A stretch of DNA of 64,000 nucleotides from Candidatus Pedobacter colombiensis (GCA_029202485.1 CP119313.1:3534001-3598000), one strand, 5' to 3'. Counted from the first letter of the stretch, positions 33,358-43,047 are shown. The notes: generated by a model not told the origin, from the sequence alone. Program-made: numbers and translations.

Positions 33358-34080
33358 ATGAAAAAGTCAATCTACTTTATGGCCCTGATAGCTGTACTAT
33401 GTACGCTATCTTGCAAGAAAAAATCTCAAGAAAAAGAACCTGCTTACACATGCAGTACCTGCATGACAACCCCAGAAGCACTTGCGGCAAATGATGCCAC
33501 CAATAAGGGGATTTATAAAGGCGTTGTCATTGGTTCAACAGGGACCATCAAATTTAACATTGCCAATACAGGTACTACCATAACTGCAATATTGGTACTT
33601 GATGGCGTCACAGCCAATCTGACATCTACTGTAGCCTGGACTGCCGGACAAGCTTATACCTCTGCTTTTACCGGCAAACTGGGAACCGCAGATGTTAGTA
33701 TAACTTTTTCAGTCGACGCTACGGGCACCACTCCAGTGATCAGCACTTCATCTATTCCAGGCCATCCTAATACCTCTTTTAACTTGATTAAAGAAACCTC
33801 TACCAATTTGATAGAATGCTTTGAAGGAACTTACTCGACAACCAAACCAGAAACAGGAACATTTAATATTGTGCTATCAAGAACACTCCGCAAGTTCAAA
33901 GGATCATCCAGAACTACAGGAAGCACCACCTCCAATCCTATATCCGGCACAATTGACTCCAACAACAATCTTGTTGAAGACGGGAATATCATTTGCTTAC
34001 TTTCTGGCGATGAATTAAATGGATCATTTACTGATAATGATGGTAAAAAAGTCACAGTAAAAGGTAAAAGAACATTTTAA
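33358..34080 (+). CDS. Exported lipoprotein, function unknown
   Basis: A 240-residue protein with lipobox TLSCKKK (Cys at about residue 19) followed by a lysine/glutamate-rich tether. A CSTC cysteine pair opens the mature domain. Two related beta-rich halves are visible: GIYKGVVIGSTGTIKFNI (from about 57) and FEGTYSTTKPETGTFNIVL (from about 158). Each begins with a G(I/T)Y strand and turns, so the domain may be duplicated. No catalytic motif. Starts 33 nt after the beta-barrel gene, so probably in the same transcript. Confidence 0.72.
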   Translation: MKKSIYFMALIAVLCTLSCKKKSQEKEPAYTCSTCMTTPEALAANDATNKGIYKGVVIGSTGTIKFNIANTGTTITAILVLDGVTANLTSTVAWTAGQAYTSAFTGKLGTADVSITFSVDATGTTPVISTSSIPGHPNTSFNLIKETSTNLIECFEGTYSTTKPETGTFNIVLSRTLRKFKGSSRTTGSTTSNPISGTIDSNNNLVEDGNIICLLSGDELNGSFTDNDGKKVTVKGKRTF

Positions 34081-34099
34081 ACCTCATTATTCTAACAAA

Positions 34100-35722
34100 A
34101 TGAAACACAAATTTCTTTTAATTATTGCCATATTATTTTGCAATAATTTAATAGCTCAAAATTCAAAAGAAGTAACTCATGATCTTTCAAAAGATGCTTC
34201 GAAAGGAATGCTTGATTTAAGTCAAATTGCCCAAGATGGCAACCTGATATTCACCTATAAAATGAAAACAGATAAAAAAAGTGATCAGGTAAGCTATGAA
34301 AATTACAGTTTTGATCAGAATCTTAATTTTAAGGGCATTACACCCGACAAAGCTGATAAAGAAAAAAAGGGAAATCAGGTAGTTAGCAGTATCTCAGCTT
34401 TTGTAGGTGGAAGTAATTCATTTAATGTATTGAGTATGAAACTTACATTGCAAAAAGAAGAATGGGAAAAAATATGGGATTACGGACAACAAAAGTACAA
34501 GTGGGGTAAACGATTATCCAAAGAAGTTGTAAAGCCTAAGAACAGTGAGGGCAAATACAGAGGATTTGCAGATTACCAAAATGAAGATGATGGTAGCATA
34601 TTTATCATAGCTTCTGCCGAAACGGATAAGAAAAACGAAAAAGACCAGTTTCTGGCCTTATATGTAGATGATCAGCTAAACCTGAAAGAAACTCCCTTTC
34701 CGGTAAATGGTAATTATTCATTGGTTTTTTCCGGAAAACTTCAATCTGGTAATGTATTCTCTTTACTTGCTCCTGATAAGGGAACAGGAGATTTATCTAA
34801 GTATGTTTATATAGAATTTTCTCCCAAAGGTGATGTGATCTATAATTCAATATTCACCGCTCCTGCACAGGCAATGGCCGTTATGGATTATCAGGAAGCT
34901 AATGGTGCATTATACTTTTGCGCTGCTTCACCTAAAAAAGCTGAGGCTTATAATTCGGTATTTGAAAACTACGCTCCAATTGGTAATCCGGGATATACAA
35001 CCTCCTCCAATTTTCTGATGGACAAATATGAAAAGAAAATTTATAACCAGGATTTTGCCAATTTTCATCTACTTAAAATCGACAAAGGACAACTTGCTTT
35101 TGCCAGCACTACTCCTATAAACACTTTTAAAGCAATGGTAAAAACACCGCCTTCACAAAAGCGCGCTACCCCTTATAATGGCAAAAAACTCGTCATTCAA
35201 AACTTTACAGTTACTCCTGGAGGGGAATACCTGGTAACCGGGCAATTGGAAGACAAGAAAATTATAAATGGTGGTAATACGATACAACATTATTATTACG
35301 ATATCGTATGTCTGCATTTTGATGCTAATGGCGCATTAAAAGCACAATATGCTGTTGAAAAGATCAATGATGATAAGAAAAGTGAAATGTTTCAGAGCCG
35401 GCAGAAGTTTTTCTTTAGTGCTGATGGCAAAACGGCATTCTGGGAATTATTGGAAGTAAAAGGTTCAAAAGGTTATGATTCTTTTATTGACGCTTTCAAT
35501 GGAAAAGCATCAATCATTCCACAATATTTTCCCCGTATTGCAAATATTAATTTAACAGCAGGTAATATTTCAGATTTCAAGGTCTTGGGTGATTCGGGTA
35601 AATTTCTGTTATATAAATTTCAATCCTACATTTTTGATGAAAAAACTAAAAACCGATTCTATCTTGGTCATGATGAGGATTATAAAAAAATATGGATTGG
35701 AAAATACTTAATGGATAACTAG
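34100..35722 (+). CDS. Secreted protein of unknown function, probable beta-propeller-like
   Basis: A 540-residue protein with a signal peptide ending NNLIAQ (about residue 20) and no lipobox. The body alternates short strands and Lys/Asp-rich turns (GMLDLSQIAQDGNLIFTYKM, NVFSLLAPDKGTGDLSKYVYIEFSP, GEYLVTGQLEDKKIINGGN, HYYYDIVCLHFDANG). This suggests a repeat-built beta structure, but I do not recognise a named family. It lies 19 nt after the lipoprotein gene and ends before a strong terminator, so the three exported proteins form one unit. Confidence 0.72.
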   Translation: MKHKFLLIIAILFCNNLIAQNSKEVTHDLSKDASKGMLDLSQIAQDGNLIFTYKMKTDKKSDQVSYENYSFDQNLNFKGITPDKADKEKKGNQVVSSISAFVGGSNSFNVLSMKLTLQKEEWEKIWDYGQQKYKWGKRLSKEVVKPKNSEGKYRGFADYQNEDDGSIFIIASAETDKKNEKDQFLALYVDDQLNLKETPFPVNGNYSLVFSGKLQSGNVFSLLAPDKGTGDLSKYVYIEFSPKGDVIYNSIFTAPAQAMAVMDYQEANGALYFCAASPKKAEAYNSVFENYAPIGNPGYTTSSNFLMDKYEKKIYNQDFANFHLLKIDKGQLAFASTTPINTFKAMVKTPPSQKRATPYNGKKLVIQNFTVTPGGEYLVTGQLEDKKIINGGNTIQHYYYDIVCLHFDANGALKAQYAVEKINDDKKSEMFQSRQKFFFSADGKTAFWELLEVKGSKGYDSFIDAFNGKASIIPQYFPRIANINLTAGNISDFKVLGDSGKFLLYKFQSYIFDEKTKNRFYLGHDEDYKKIWIGKYLMDN

Positions 35723-35751
35723 TTTATTTATGTAGCTACTTTATTCATACC

Positions 35752-35790
35752 GGAAAACTACGCGACTACCTTCGTGTAGTTTTCCTTTTC
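35752..35790 (+). terminator. Terminator of the exported-protein operon
   Basis: A 14-pair stem, ggaaaactacgcga (35752-35765) with tcgtgtagttttcc (35772-35785), closes a 6-nt loop and is followed by a T-rich stretch. One G-U pair. Confidence 0.82.
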
Positions 35791-35799
35791 CTCCCTACC

Positions 35800-36615
35800 C
35801 TATTTAATCAATGCGTTTTTCTCTTTGGTAAAATGATTAAAAACCAGCTTATCAGCCAATTCGGGCAACAATTTATTGATCCAAACGGTCAGCTTTCCTT
35901 GTCCCGTCATGATCAATGTGCGCTTACGGGCAGCAATCCCATTGGCAATAGTGTGAGCGACGGTATCGGCACTCATCATCTTGCCCTCTTCCATGCTCGT
36001 TTCTCCATGCGATGCCCCATCTTTAGCCAAAGCAGTAACCCGAATGTTAGAAGCTGTAAAGCCCGGACATGCCACCATCACGTGGACACCTGTTTTTAGT
36101 AACTCTGTCCGCAAAGACTCCATAAACCCATTCATTGCAAATTTTGAAGCGGAATATCCGGTACGACCGGGCAAACCACGATAGCCTGCTATGGAAGACA
36201 CACCAACAATGCTTCCTTTTGCTTTCAGTATTTCCGGCAAAGCGTATTTAGTACAATACACCGTACCCCAGAAATTCACATCCATTAGGTTTTTCAATAC
36301 TGACAGATCGAGTTCATTAAATAATGCACGCATTGATAAGCCTGCATTATTGATCAACATATCAATTCTATTAAATGTAATTAAAGCTTGTTTGATCAGT
36401 AGTTTACAATCTTCTTCTTTGCTCACATCTGTTTGGACAGCGATCGCTTTTATACCATACCGCTTTTCCAGATCGGCTGTAATTTCGCAAAGTGTTACAT
36501 ATTGTCTGGCCGCCAGTACCAGGTTAGCCCCGCGTTTTGCAAACTCTTCTGCACAAGCTTTACCAATACCCGATGACGCACCGGTAACTATAATTACTTT
36601 ATTCTTAAAATCCAT
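35800..36615 (-). CDS. Short-chain dehydrogenase/reductase
   Basis: A 271-residue NAD(P)-dependent oxidoreductase of the classical SDR type. The cofactor motif TGASSGIGKA is at about residues 11-20, the NNAG motif at about 91-94, and the catalytic Ser and YxxxK are in VSSIAGYRGLPGRTGYSASKFAMNG split over the active site. A C-terminal hydrophobic/basic segment (KLTVWINKLLPELADKLVF) may associate with membrane, as in the DHRS7-like subgroup. The substrate is unknown. It follows recR by 4 nt and is cotranscribed with it. Confidence 0.9.
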   Translation of the reverse strand: MDFKNKVIIVTGASSGIGKACAEEFAKRGANLVLAARQYVTLCEITADLEKRYGIKAIAVQTDVSKEEDCKLLIKQALITFNRIDMLINNAGLSMRALFNELDLSVLKNLMDVNFWGTVYCTKYALPEILKAKGSIVGVSSIAGYRGLPGRTGYSASKFAMNGFMESLRTELLKTGVHVMVACPGFTASNIRVTALAKDGASHGETSMEEGKMMSADTVAHTIANGIAARKRTLIMTGQGKLTVWINKLLPELADKLVFNHFTKEKNALIK

Positions 36616-36619
36616 ACGA

Positions 36620-37237
36620 TTATTTAATTAATGAGTTCTGATAAGGTACCCGGGTAACGATTGACCTTCCTAGCGTAATCTCATCAGCATACTCCAGCTC
36701 ACCACCAAAAGCAATTCCTTTGGCAATAGTAGTTATTGGAATCTGAAAATCCTTAAGTCTTTTATATAAGTAAAAGAGTGTTGTATCTCCTTCCATTGTA
36801 GCACTTAGGGCTAAGATAACCTCTTTTACAGGAGTTGTTGCCACGCGCTGAACCAAAGAGTCGATAAACAGATCAGATGGGCCTATGCCATCCATAGGTG
36901 AGATTAGCCCACCTAGCACATGGTAAACACCAAAATACTGACCGGTATTCTCCACAGCCATTACATCTCTGGTATCCTCTACCACGCAAATTACATCTTT
37001 ATCCCTTTTACTGGCAGTACAGATGTCGCAAATGCTATGATCTGAAATATTGTGACACACACCACAGTGTTTGATTTCTTTTCTAAGCCGTATTACTGAG
37101 TTTCCGAAATGCTCAACCTCTTCCTGTTCCTTATTCAGAAGATGTAATACCAATCTCAGTGCCGTTTTTTGTCCAACACCTGGTAGCTTAGAAAATTCAT
37201 TAACAGCGTCTTCAAGCAGCTTGGAAGAAAAGTTCAT
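36620..37237 (-). CDS. recR: Recombination mediator RecR
   Basis: A 205-residue protein of the RecFOR pathway that loads RecA at single-strand gaps. An N-terminal helix-hairpin-helix (FSKLPGVGQKTALRLVLHLL) precedes the zinc finger with four cysteines (CGVCHNISDHSICDIC, about 57-72). The Toprim domain follows (ICVVEDTRDVMAVENTGQYFGVYHVLGG), and a Walker B-like C-terminal strand. The promoter TAAATTTG ends four bases before the ATG, so the mRNA should be leaderless. Confidence 0.96.
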   Translation of the reverse strand: MNFSSKLLEDAVNEFSKLPGVGQKTALRLVLHLLNKEQEEVEHFGNSVIRLRKEIKHCGVCHNISDHSICDICTASKRDKDVICVVEDTRDVMAVENTGQYFGVYHVLGGLISPMDGIGPSDLFIDSLVQRVATTPVKEVILALSATMEGDTTLFYLYKRLKDFQIPITTIAKGIAFGGELEYADEITLGRSIVTRVPYQNSLIK

Positions 37238-37241
37238 GGTA

Positions 37242-37249
37242 CAAATTTA
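37242..37249 (-). promoter_or_regulatory. -7 promoter element abutting the recR start
   Basis: On the minus strand TAAATTTG (exact consensus), then four bases (TACC), then ATG at 37237. Predicts a leaderless recR-SDR transcript. No TTG at the standard -33 spacing. Confidence 0.5.
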
Positions 37250-37306
37250 TATTTTATCTGTGTAAACTCATGATGGTTTCTTACATTTAGCTGCTAAAAA
37301 CATAAT

Positions 37307-38815
37307 ATGAGTCCAGCTATACTTTTGTCTTTTTTAATTGGTTACTTTCTGATTTTAATCATTATTGCGTTTGCAACTTCAAAAAAATCGTCTGATAACG
37401 CTACCTTTTTTATTGCAAACAGAAACTCCAAATGGTATCTGGTCGCTTTTGGAATGATAGGCACCGCATTATCCGGTGTAACATTTATCTCCGTTCCCGG
37501 TGAAGTTGGTTCACCCGCAGGCAATCAGTTTCAATATTTTCAATTTGTGCTCGGCAATGCAATCGGCTTCATTATCATAGCCACGGTCCTACTCCCGCTT
37601 TATTACCGGATGAATCTGACCTCTATTTATGGCTATATAGAGAAAAGATTGGGGTATTACAGTTATAAAACTGCAGCCTCTATCTTTTTGATCAGTCGTA
37701 CCATAGGCTCTGCCTTCCGTTTGTACCTGGTAGTTATTGTATTACAACGGTTTATATTCGACAGTTATGGCGTTCCTTTCTGGGTTACGGTATTGATATC
37801 CCTGGGACTGATCTGGTCGTATACCTTTAAAGGTGGATTAAAAACCATTATCATCACCGATACCTTACAAACCTTCTTTCTGGTATTGTCTGTTTTCCTG
37901 ACCATTTATTTTGTATGCAGCAGTCTGCACATGAATATACCAGAAGCTTTTGAGACCATCAAAAACAGTGGTTATTCTAAGATCTTCTTCTATGAAGACT
38001 TCCTGACCAGTAAATTCCATTTCAGCAAACAGCTGCTTGGAGGAATATTTGTAACCATTGCCATGACCGGATTGGATCAGGATCTGATGCAAAAAAACCT
38101 GAGTATGAAAACTATAGGTGAAGCCCAAAAGAACATGTTTACCTTTACCGGAGTATTTGTTGTTTTAAACATCTTCTTCTTAAGTGTCGGTGCTTTACTA
38201 TACATATATGCTACAAAAAATGGTATAGCAATCCCTACAGATTATATTACTGGTAAACCTCGAACCGACTTTTTATTCCCTGAGATCGCTTTCAACCATC
38301 TTGCCCTTATTCCGGGAATTGTATTTATGCTTGGTTTAACAGCAGCTACTTTTGCTACTACAGACTCTGCTTTAACTGCATTAACCACCTCTTTCTGCGT
38401 AGATTTCCTACACATGGATAAAGGTGACAATGGTAACTCTGCAGCAGCTGTGCGCAAACGTCATATTGTACACGTTACTTTTTCATTGCTAATGTTCCTG
38501 GTCATCGTTATATTTAACGCCCTTAATGACCAATCCGTTGTTAATGGAATTTTTAGAGTAGCATCTTATACCTATGGTCCGCTGTTAGGACTTTATAGTT
38601 TTGGGCTTTTTGTAAAAAAACGTGGATTACACGACAAATTAGTTCCTTTTATATGTATAATATCACCGGCAATTTGTTATTTGCTAAATGAATACTCGGC
38701 CCAATTATTGGGTGGCTATCAATTCAGTGTTGAATTAATCCTGGTAAATGGATTAATCACTTTTATAGGATTACTATTGATCAGCAAAAAAACTGATCAG
38801 CAAACAAAATTTTAA
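37307..38815 (+). CDS. Sodium:solute symporter (SSS family)
   Basis: A 502-residue inner-membrane transporter with about 13 hydrophobic segments. SSS markers: an N-terminal FLIGYFLILIIIAFATSKKS segment, NSKWYLVAFGMIGTALSGVTFISVPG (TM1-2, sodium site region), TYTFKGGLKTIIITDTLQTF and AMTGLDQDLMQKNLS. It imports a solute with Na+; the substrate cannot be told from the sequence, though sialic acid, sugar or amino acid types exist. Ten bases before the LOG-like gene, so cotranscribed. Confidence 0.9.
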   Translation: MSPAILLSFLIGYFLILIIIAFATSKKSSDNATFFIANRNSKWYLVAFGMIGTALSGVTFISVPGEVGSPAGNQFQYFQFVLGNAIGFIIIATVLLPLYYRMNLTSIYGYIEKRLGYYSYKTAASIFLISRTIGSAFRLYLVVIVLQRFIFDSYGVPFWVTVLISLGLIWSYTFKGGLKTIIITDTLQTFFLVLSVFLTIYFVCSSLHMNIPEAFETIKNSGYSKIFFYEDFLTSKFHFSKQLLGGIFVTIAMTGLDQDLMQKNLSMKTIGEAQKNMFTFTGVFVVLNIFFLSVGALLYIYATKNGIAIPTDYITGKPRTDFLFPEIAFNHLALIPGIVFMLGLTAATFATTDSALTALTTSFCVDFLHMDKGDNGNSAAAVRKRHIVHVTFSLLMFLVIVIFNALNDQSVVNGIFRVASYTYGPLLGLYSFGLFVKKRGLHDKLVPFICIISPAICYLLNEYSAQLLGGYQFSVELILVNGLITFIGLLLISKKTDQQTKF

Positions 38816-38824
38816 AATACATGT

Positions 38825-39532
38825 ATGACAAGTGAAGAGAAAATTAGAAGCGCTTTCGAAAATAAAAACTGGCAGGAAATAAAAGTTACTGACTCCTGGC
38901 AGATCTTTAAAATAATGGCCGAATTTGTTGACGGCTTTGAGAAGCTGGCTAAAATAGGCCCATGTGTATCCATCTTTGGATCTGCAAGAACCGCAGAGAC
39001 GAATAAATACTATGAAATAGCTGTTGAATGTGGCAGGCTATTAACTGAACGTGGATATGGTGTGATTACCGGCGGTGGTCCCGGTATTATGGAAGCCGGA
39101 AACAAAGGTGCCCACATGAATGGTGGTAAATCTGTAGGATTAAACATTGAATTGCCTTTTGAGCAGTTCCATAACAAATACATTGACCACAATAAACTTC
39201 TGGAATTCGACTACTTCTTTATCAGAAAGGTAATGTTTATGAAGTACTCTCAGGGCTTTATTGTATTACCTGGTGGAATGGGCACAATGGATGAGTTATT
39301 TGAAGCCATTACTTTGATTCAAACCGGCAAAGTTGCACGTTTCCCAATTGTATTGGTTGGAAAGGAATACTGGAGCGGTTTAATTGAATGGATTAAAGGC
39401 ACCATGTTACAGAAAGAACACAATATCCATGCTGAAGATTTAAACCTTTTCAGGCTTGTTGATACTGCTGAAGAAGCTGCTGAGCACATCTTCAGGTTCT
39501 ATGAAAAGTATGTACTGAAACCGAATTTCTAG
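38825..39532 (+). CDS. LOG-family nucleotide-monophosphate phosphoribohydrolase-like protein (TIGR00730)
   Basis: A 235-residue Rossmann-fold protein. The two signatures are GGGPGIMEAGNKGA (about 80-93) and PGGMGTMDELFEA (about 150-162). Family members cut nucleoside 5'-monophosphates or cytokinin ribotides, releasing ribose 5-phosphate; older annotations call them lysine decarboxylases, which is not supported. Substrate here unknown. Second gene after the symporter, closed by a strong terminator. Confidence 0.9.
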   Translation: MTSEEKIRSAFENKNWQEIKVTDSWQIFKIMAEFVDGFEKLAKIGPCVSIFGSARTAETNKYYEIAVECGRLLTERGYGVITGGGPGIMEAGNKGAHMNGGKSVGLNIELPFEQFHNKYIDHNKLLEFDYFFIRKVMFMKYSQGFIVLPGGMGTMDELFEAITLIQTGKVARFPIVLVGKEYWSGLIEWIKGTMLQKEHNIHAEDLNLFRLVDTAEEAAEHIFRFYEKYVLKPNF

Positions 39533-39551
39533 TGATTTAATATTACTATTC

Positions 39552-39592
39552 AAAAAGATCAAATGTTGCAAGCCAACATTTGATCTTTTTAT
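39552..39592. terminator. Bidirectional terminator between the LOG-like and ArsC-like genes
   Basis: A 17-bp perfect stem (39552-39568 with 39574-39590, core gatcaaatgttg) has a 5-nt loop and A/T-runs on both sides. Confidence 0.9.
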
Positions 39593-39595
39593 TAT

Positions 39596-39940
39596 TTATC
39601 CTAAAATTTCATTGATTTTTTCAGTAGGTCTTGCTATTACAGCCCTATCACCAGAGACTAATATTGGCCGTTCTATTAAGATAGGATTTATGACCATTGC
39701 AGCAATCCATTCTTCATCAGAAAGCGCTTTCCCCTTATATTTCTCTTTATAAATCGGTTCTGTTTTACGAACCAACTCATGTGCTCTAATGCCAAGCTTA
39801 CTAATAATAGAACGTAACTCCTCTGCAGTTGGTGCGGTTTCCAGGTAGTTTACAATTTCAAACTCCTCACCACTTTCTTCTAAAATTGCCAAAGCACACC
39901 TGCTTTTACTACATCTGTTATTGTGATAAATTTTAATCAT
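39596..39940 (-). CDS. ArsC/Spx-family thioredoxin-fold protein, arsenate reductase-like
   Basis: A 114-residue protein. The active-site cysteine is C10 in HNNRCSKSRC, with a second cysteine at 15. The RPILV segment (about 90-94) carries one of the conserved arginines, and KTEPIYKE is also typical of glutaredoxin-dependent arsenate reductases. No other ars gene is adjacent, so true arsenate reduction is not certain; YffB-type relatives have other roles. It starts 12 nt after the DUF502 gene. Confidence 0.85.
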   Translation of the reverse strand: MIKIYHNNRCSKSRCALAILEESGEEFEIVNYLETAPTAEELRSIISKLGIRAHELVRKTEPIYKEKYKGKALSDEEWIAAMVINPILIERPILVSGDRAVIARPTEKINEILG

Positions 39941-39952
39941 ATCCTTTTTCTT

Positions 39953-40546
39953 TTACCCAAAATGGCTAACACCACCAGACACCACCAATTTCATGGCATC
40001 AGCAGCACTCATATTTAATGGTTTTATTTTTTCATGTTTCACGATGTACACTTGCCCGGCAAACGAATAAGAAAACGGAAAGTATACAATCGATTCTCCC
40101 GGCAGATTAATAGATTTCAAATCACTTTGCGTAAGAAAACCAATTCGCTTTAAATCGCCTTCTACTTCTACCAAAACCGGATTATTAAACTTCTTTTCAT
40201 CTCCTACAAAAGCCTCCGTAAGATCTTTTATGGAGGAGTAAATAAACTTTAAAAGAGGTATCTTATCCAGTAGACGTTGAAACCAGTTATACATAGGCTC
40301 GGTAACGAAATACGTTACAAAAATACCCGCCAACAATATTAATGAAACGACAAGCGCAAGCCCCAGGCCAGGTATATTTCTGCTTGCTCCTGTGTTAGGG
40401 TCAACACCCAGGATATTATTTACATTTAACCAGCTATCTATCGTCGTTACAGCCCAGATTACAATAAAAATACTTAATGCTATAGGGAGTACAATTAACA
40501 ATCCTTTAATCAGATAATTCAGTAGCGCCCTGCCAATTCTATTCAT
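39953..40546 (-). CDS. DUF502 membrane protein
   Basis: A 197-residue integral membrane protein with two hydrophobic spans: LLNYLIKGLLIVLPIALSIF (about 9-30) and LGLALVVSLILLAGIFVTYF (about 61-80). A soluble C-terminal domain includes the family motif YNWFQRLLDKIPLLKFIYSSIKDL (in two parts) and the late IVKHEKIKPLNMSAADAMKLVVSGG. Widespread in bacteria and plants (COV family), with unknown function. The -7 element TAAGTTTG ends four bases before its ATG. Confidence 0.9.
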   Translation of the reverse strand: MNRIGRALLNYLIKGLLIVLPIALSIFIVIWAVTTIDSWLNVNNILGVDPNTGASRNIPGLGLALVVSLILLAGIFVTYFVTEPMYNWFQRLLDKIPLLKFIYSSIKDLTEAFVGDEKKFNNPVLVEVEGDLKRIGFLTQSDLKSINLPGESIVYFPFSYSFAGQVYIVKHEKIKPLNMSAADAMKLVVSGGVSHFG

Positions 40547-40550
40547 AATG

Positions 40551-40558
40551 CAAACTTA
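40551..40558 (-). promoter_or_regulatory. -7 promoter element abutting the DUF502 start
   Basis: On the minus strand TAAGTTTG (exact consensus), then CATT, then ATG at 40546. A TTG (40584-40582) lies 23 nt upstream. Predicts a leaderless mRNA. Confidence 0.5.
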
Positions 40559-40589
40559 GATAAAAACTTTAAAAACACGTGCAACAAGT

Positions 40590-43043
40590 CTATTCGTAAA
40601 AATACACACGTTTCACCCGCTGAGAAACATTGGTCAATATCTCATAAGGAATTGTCCCGATTTGCTCAGCCAATCTGGCAATAGTTAACTGATCATTAAA
40701 TACAATCACCTCATCTCCTGTTTTCACATCCAGCCCTGTTACATTCAACATACACATATCCATACAGATTACTCCGACAGTTGGGACCAACTTTCCTTTA
40801 ATCAGCATACTACCTACGCCATTGCCAAATGCGCGGCTATAGCCATCAGCATAACCAATTTTTACAGTAGCAATTGTACCACCCTCAGGTAACAGTCCCC
40901 TACGACCATAGCCTACCGTTTCATTAGGTTTAATATGCTTAATTTGAGTAATCGTTGTTTTTAGCACAGCCACTGTCTGCAAACCCTTATTGTTTTTTAA
41001 TCCTCCATCAAAACCATACAGGCCAATTCCGATTCTAACCATATCCATCTGCACATCAGGATGGCGCGAAATCCCGGAAGTATTGGAAATGTGTTTAATA
41101 AACTTATAACCAAGCGCATTGTCGATCACATTAACAACAGACTTAAACAATGCAATCTGGTGCCTGGTAAACTCATCATGTGTCTCCTCTTCACTTCCCA
41201 CCAGGTGTGAAAACACAGACGCTACTTTTACCTTTTTAGTTTCACTTAATATTTTTAAAAGTTCTGGCAAATCCGGCTCTTCAAAACCAAGACGATGCAT
41301 TCCTGTATCAATTTTTAAATGAACGGGATAATCAAACTCAGGTAGGAAACTGATGAAACTTTTTAGGATCTCTAAATTATACAATTCTGGTTCGAGCTTA
41401 AAACGAACAATTGCATCAAAGGCCGAAGGTTCAGGGCTCATGACCATGATTGGCATTTTTATCCCTGCTTTTCTCAATGAGATCCCCTCATCAGTATATG
41501 CAACAGCCAGATAATCTACTTTATGATATTGCAGCAAATTTGCAATTTCGAAACTCCCACTGCCATAAGAAAAGGCCTTAACCATAGCCATTACCTTAAC
41601 GCCTGGTTCCAGCTTACTGCGATAAAACTGCAAGTTACCTGCCAGTGCATTCAGGTCTATTTCCATCACCGTGTCATGTACTTTTTGGGCAATCAACTTA
41701 CTGATTCGTTCAAACTCAAACTTCCTTGCTCCTTTTACCAAAATGGTTTCATTGCTAAAATGCATAGCGGGAAAGCTTTCTATAAACCCTTGTGTATTTT
41801 CGAAAAAAGTTGTTTCAATATCAAATAAAGCAGCTGATGCTGTAATATGTGGCCCGATACCAATTAACCGATCTACATCCTTTTGCTTTAAAAGTGCAGC
41901 AATTTCGGTGTAAAGGACTTCATTATTTTTACCCGTTTCGGAAATATCAGATAAGACCAGGGTTCTTTTAGGATGTTGATTCTGAATATTTAAAAAGTCC
42001 AGGGCAATGGCAAGGGATGAAATGTCCGCACTATAAGAATCATCTATTATAGAACAATTATTAATGCCATTTTTCAATTCCAACCGCATACTTACCCTGC
42101 TTAATTTTTCCAGACGTCCATCTGCTTCCTCAGGTGTATAGCCAAGCGCCAGTAAGATTGCCCAGCAAATGATGCCATTTTCGACAGAGGCTCTATCACT
42201 AAATGGGATCAAACATTCTATTTCATTTCCTTTAAACTTTGCCCTAATGTAATTTCGCCCATCAATGGGTTCAATAAATAATATTTGCAGATCTGCCTTC
42301 TCTTTAAAGCTCCAGGAAAATTGTTGCTGTCCGGGTAAATCATTTTTATGAATGCCGTCCGTATATTCAGGAGCATAAATAAACAATGCTGTGTCCTTAA
42401 ACAATTTAAGTTTCTCATGCAGTTTTTCGCTTTGTGAAGAGAAACCTTCGGCATGTGCTTCGCCGATATTTGTCAGAATACCTATTGTGGGCTGTATGAT
42501 CTCTGCAAGCGTATCCATTTCATTACGCTTTGATATTCCAGCCTCAAAAATACCCAAGGTATGATCAACACCTATTTCCCAGACTGAAAGTGGCACACCG
42601 ATCTGAGAGTTAAAACTCTTTGGACTTCTTATAATATTGAAATCGGCAGCCAGCAACTGGTATAACCATTCTTTAACAATGGTTTTACCGTTACTGCCTG
42701 TTATCCCCAGCACCTCTAAATCATATTGTTTACGATTGTATTTCGCAAGCGTTTGCAAGGCAAGCAACACATCTTTGACCAACAAAATATTTGCATCCGG
42801 ATACAGCGCAGCATATTTGGCATCACTGATTACAAAACTACGAATGCCATTGGCATAAGCATCAACCAGGTATTTATGACCATCTCTTTTACCACTCAAA
42901 GCAAAAAATAAGGAGCCATCCGGATCTATCACCGTCCTGCTGTCAATTACCAGTTTCCTGATTACCGAATCCTGTGCTTTTTTAAAAGATGCAATGTTCA
43001 GTATCTCTGCAATATGATTAATTGTATAAAGGGAATTACTCAT
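40590..43043 (-). CDS. Bifunctional MurF ligase/alanine racemase
   Basis: An 817-residue fusion typical of Bacteroidota. Residues 1 to about 445 are MurF-like: the P-loop GITGSNGKT near 117-125, then FEAGISKRNEMD and NIGEAHAEGF. They add D-Ala-D-Ala to the UDP-MurNAc-tripeptide. From about 455 the PLP alanine racemase begins (VMEIDLNALAGNLQFY). The PLP lysine is in MAMVKAFSYGSG, and the catalytic tyrosine region is ETVGYGRRGLLPEGGTIA with VKIGYADGYSR. One polypeptide thus makes D-alanine and uses its dipeptide. The -7 element ends four bases before the ATG. Confidence 0.95.
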   Translation of the reverse strand: MSNSLYTINHIAEILNIASFKKAQDSVIRKLVIDSRTVIDPDGSLFFALSGKRDGHKYLVDAYANGIRSFVISDAKYAALYPDANILLVKDVLLALQTLAKYNRKQYDLEVLGITGSNGKTIVKEWLYQLLAADFNIIRSPKSFNSQIGVPLSVWEIGVDHTLGIFEAGISKRNEMDTLAEIIQPTIGILTNIGEAHAEGFSSQSEKLHEKLKLFKDTALFIYAPEYTDGIHKNDLPGQQQFSWSFKEKADLQILFIEPIDGRNYIRAKFKGNEIECLIPFSDRASVENGIICWAILLALGYTPEEADGRLEKLSRVSMRLELKNGINNCSIIDDSYSADISSLAIALDFLNIQNQHPKRTLVLSDISETGKNNEVLYTEIAALLKQKDVDRLIGIGPHITASAALFDIETTFFENTQGFIESFPAMHFSNETILVKGARKFEFERISKLIAQKVHDTVMEIDLNALAGNLQFYRSKLEPGVKVMAMVKAFSYGSGSFEIANLLQYHKVDYLAVAYTDEGISLRKAGIKMPIMVMSPEPSAFDAIVRFKLEPELYNLEILKSFISFLPEFDYPVHLKIDTGMHRLGFEEPDLPELLKILSETKKVKVASVFSHLVGSEEETHDEFTRHQIALFKSVVNVIDNALGYKFIKHISNTSGISRHPDVQMDMVRIGIGLYGFDGGLKNNKGLQTVAVLKTTITQIKHIKPNETVGYGRRGLLPEGGTIATVKIGYADGYSRAFGNGVGSMLIKGKLVPTVGVICMDMCMLNVTGLDVKTGDEVIVFNDQLTIARLAEQIGTIPYEILTNVSQRVKRVYFYE

Positions 43044-43047
43044 CCGA

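Noticed and set aside
39596..39940. Arsenic resistance island
   Set aside because: Only one ArsC-like gene; no arsR, arsB/acr3 or arsA near it.
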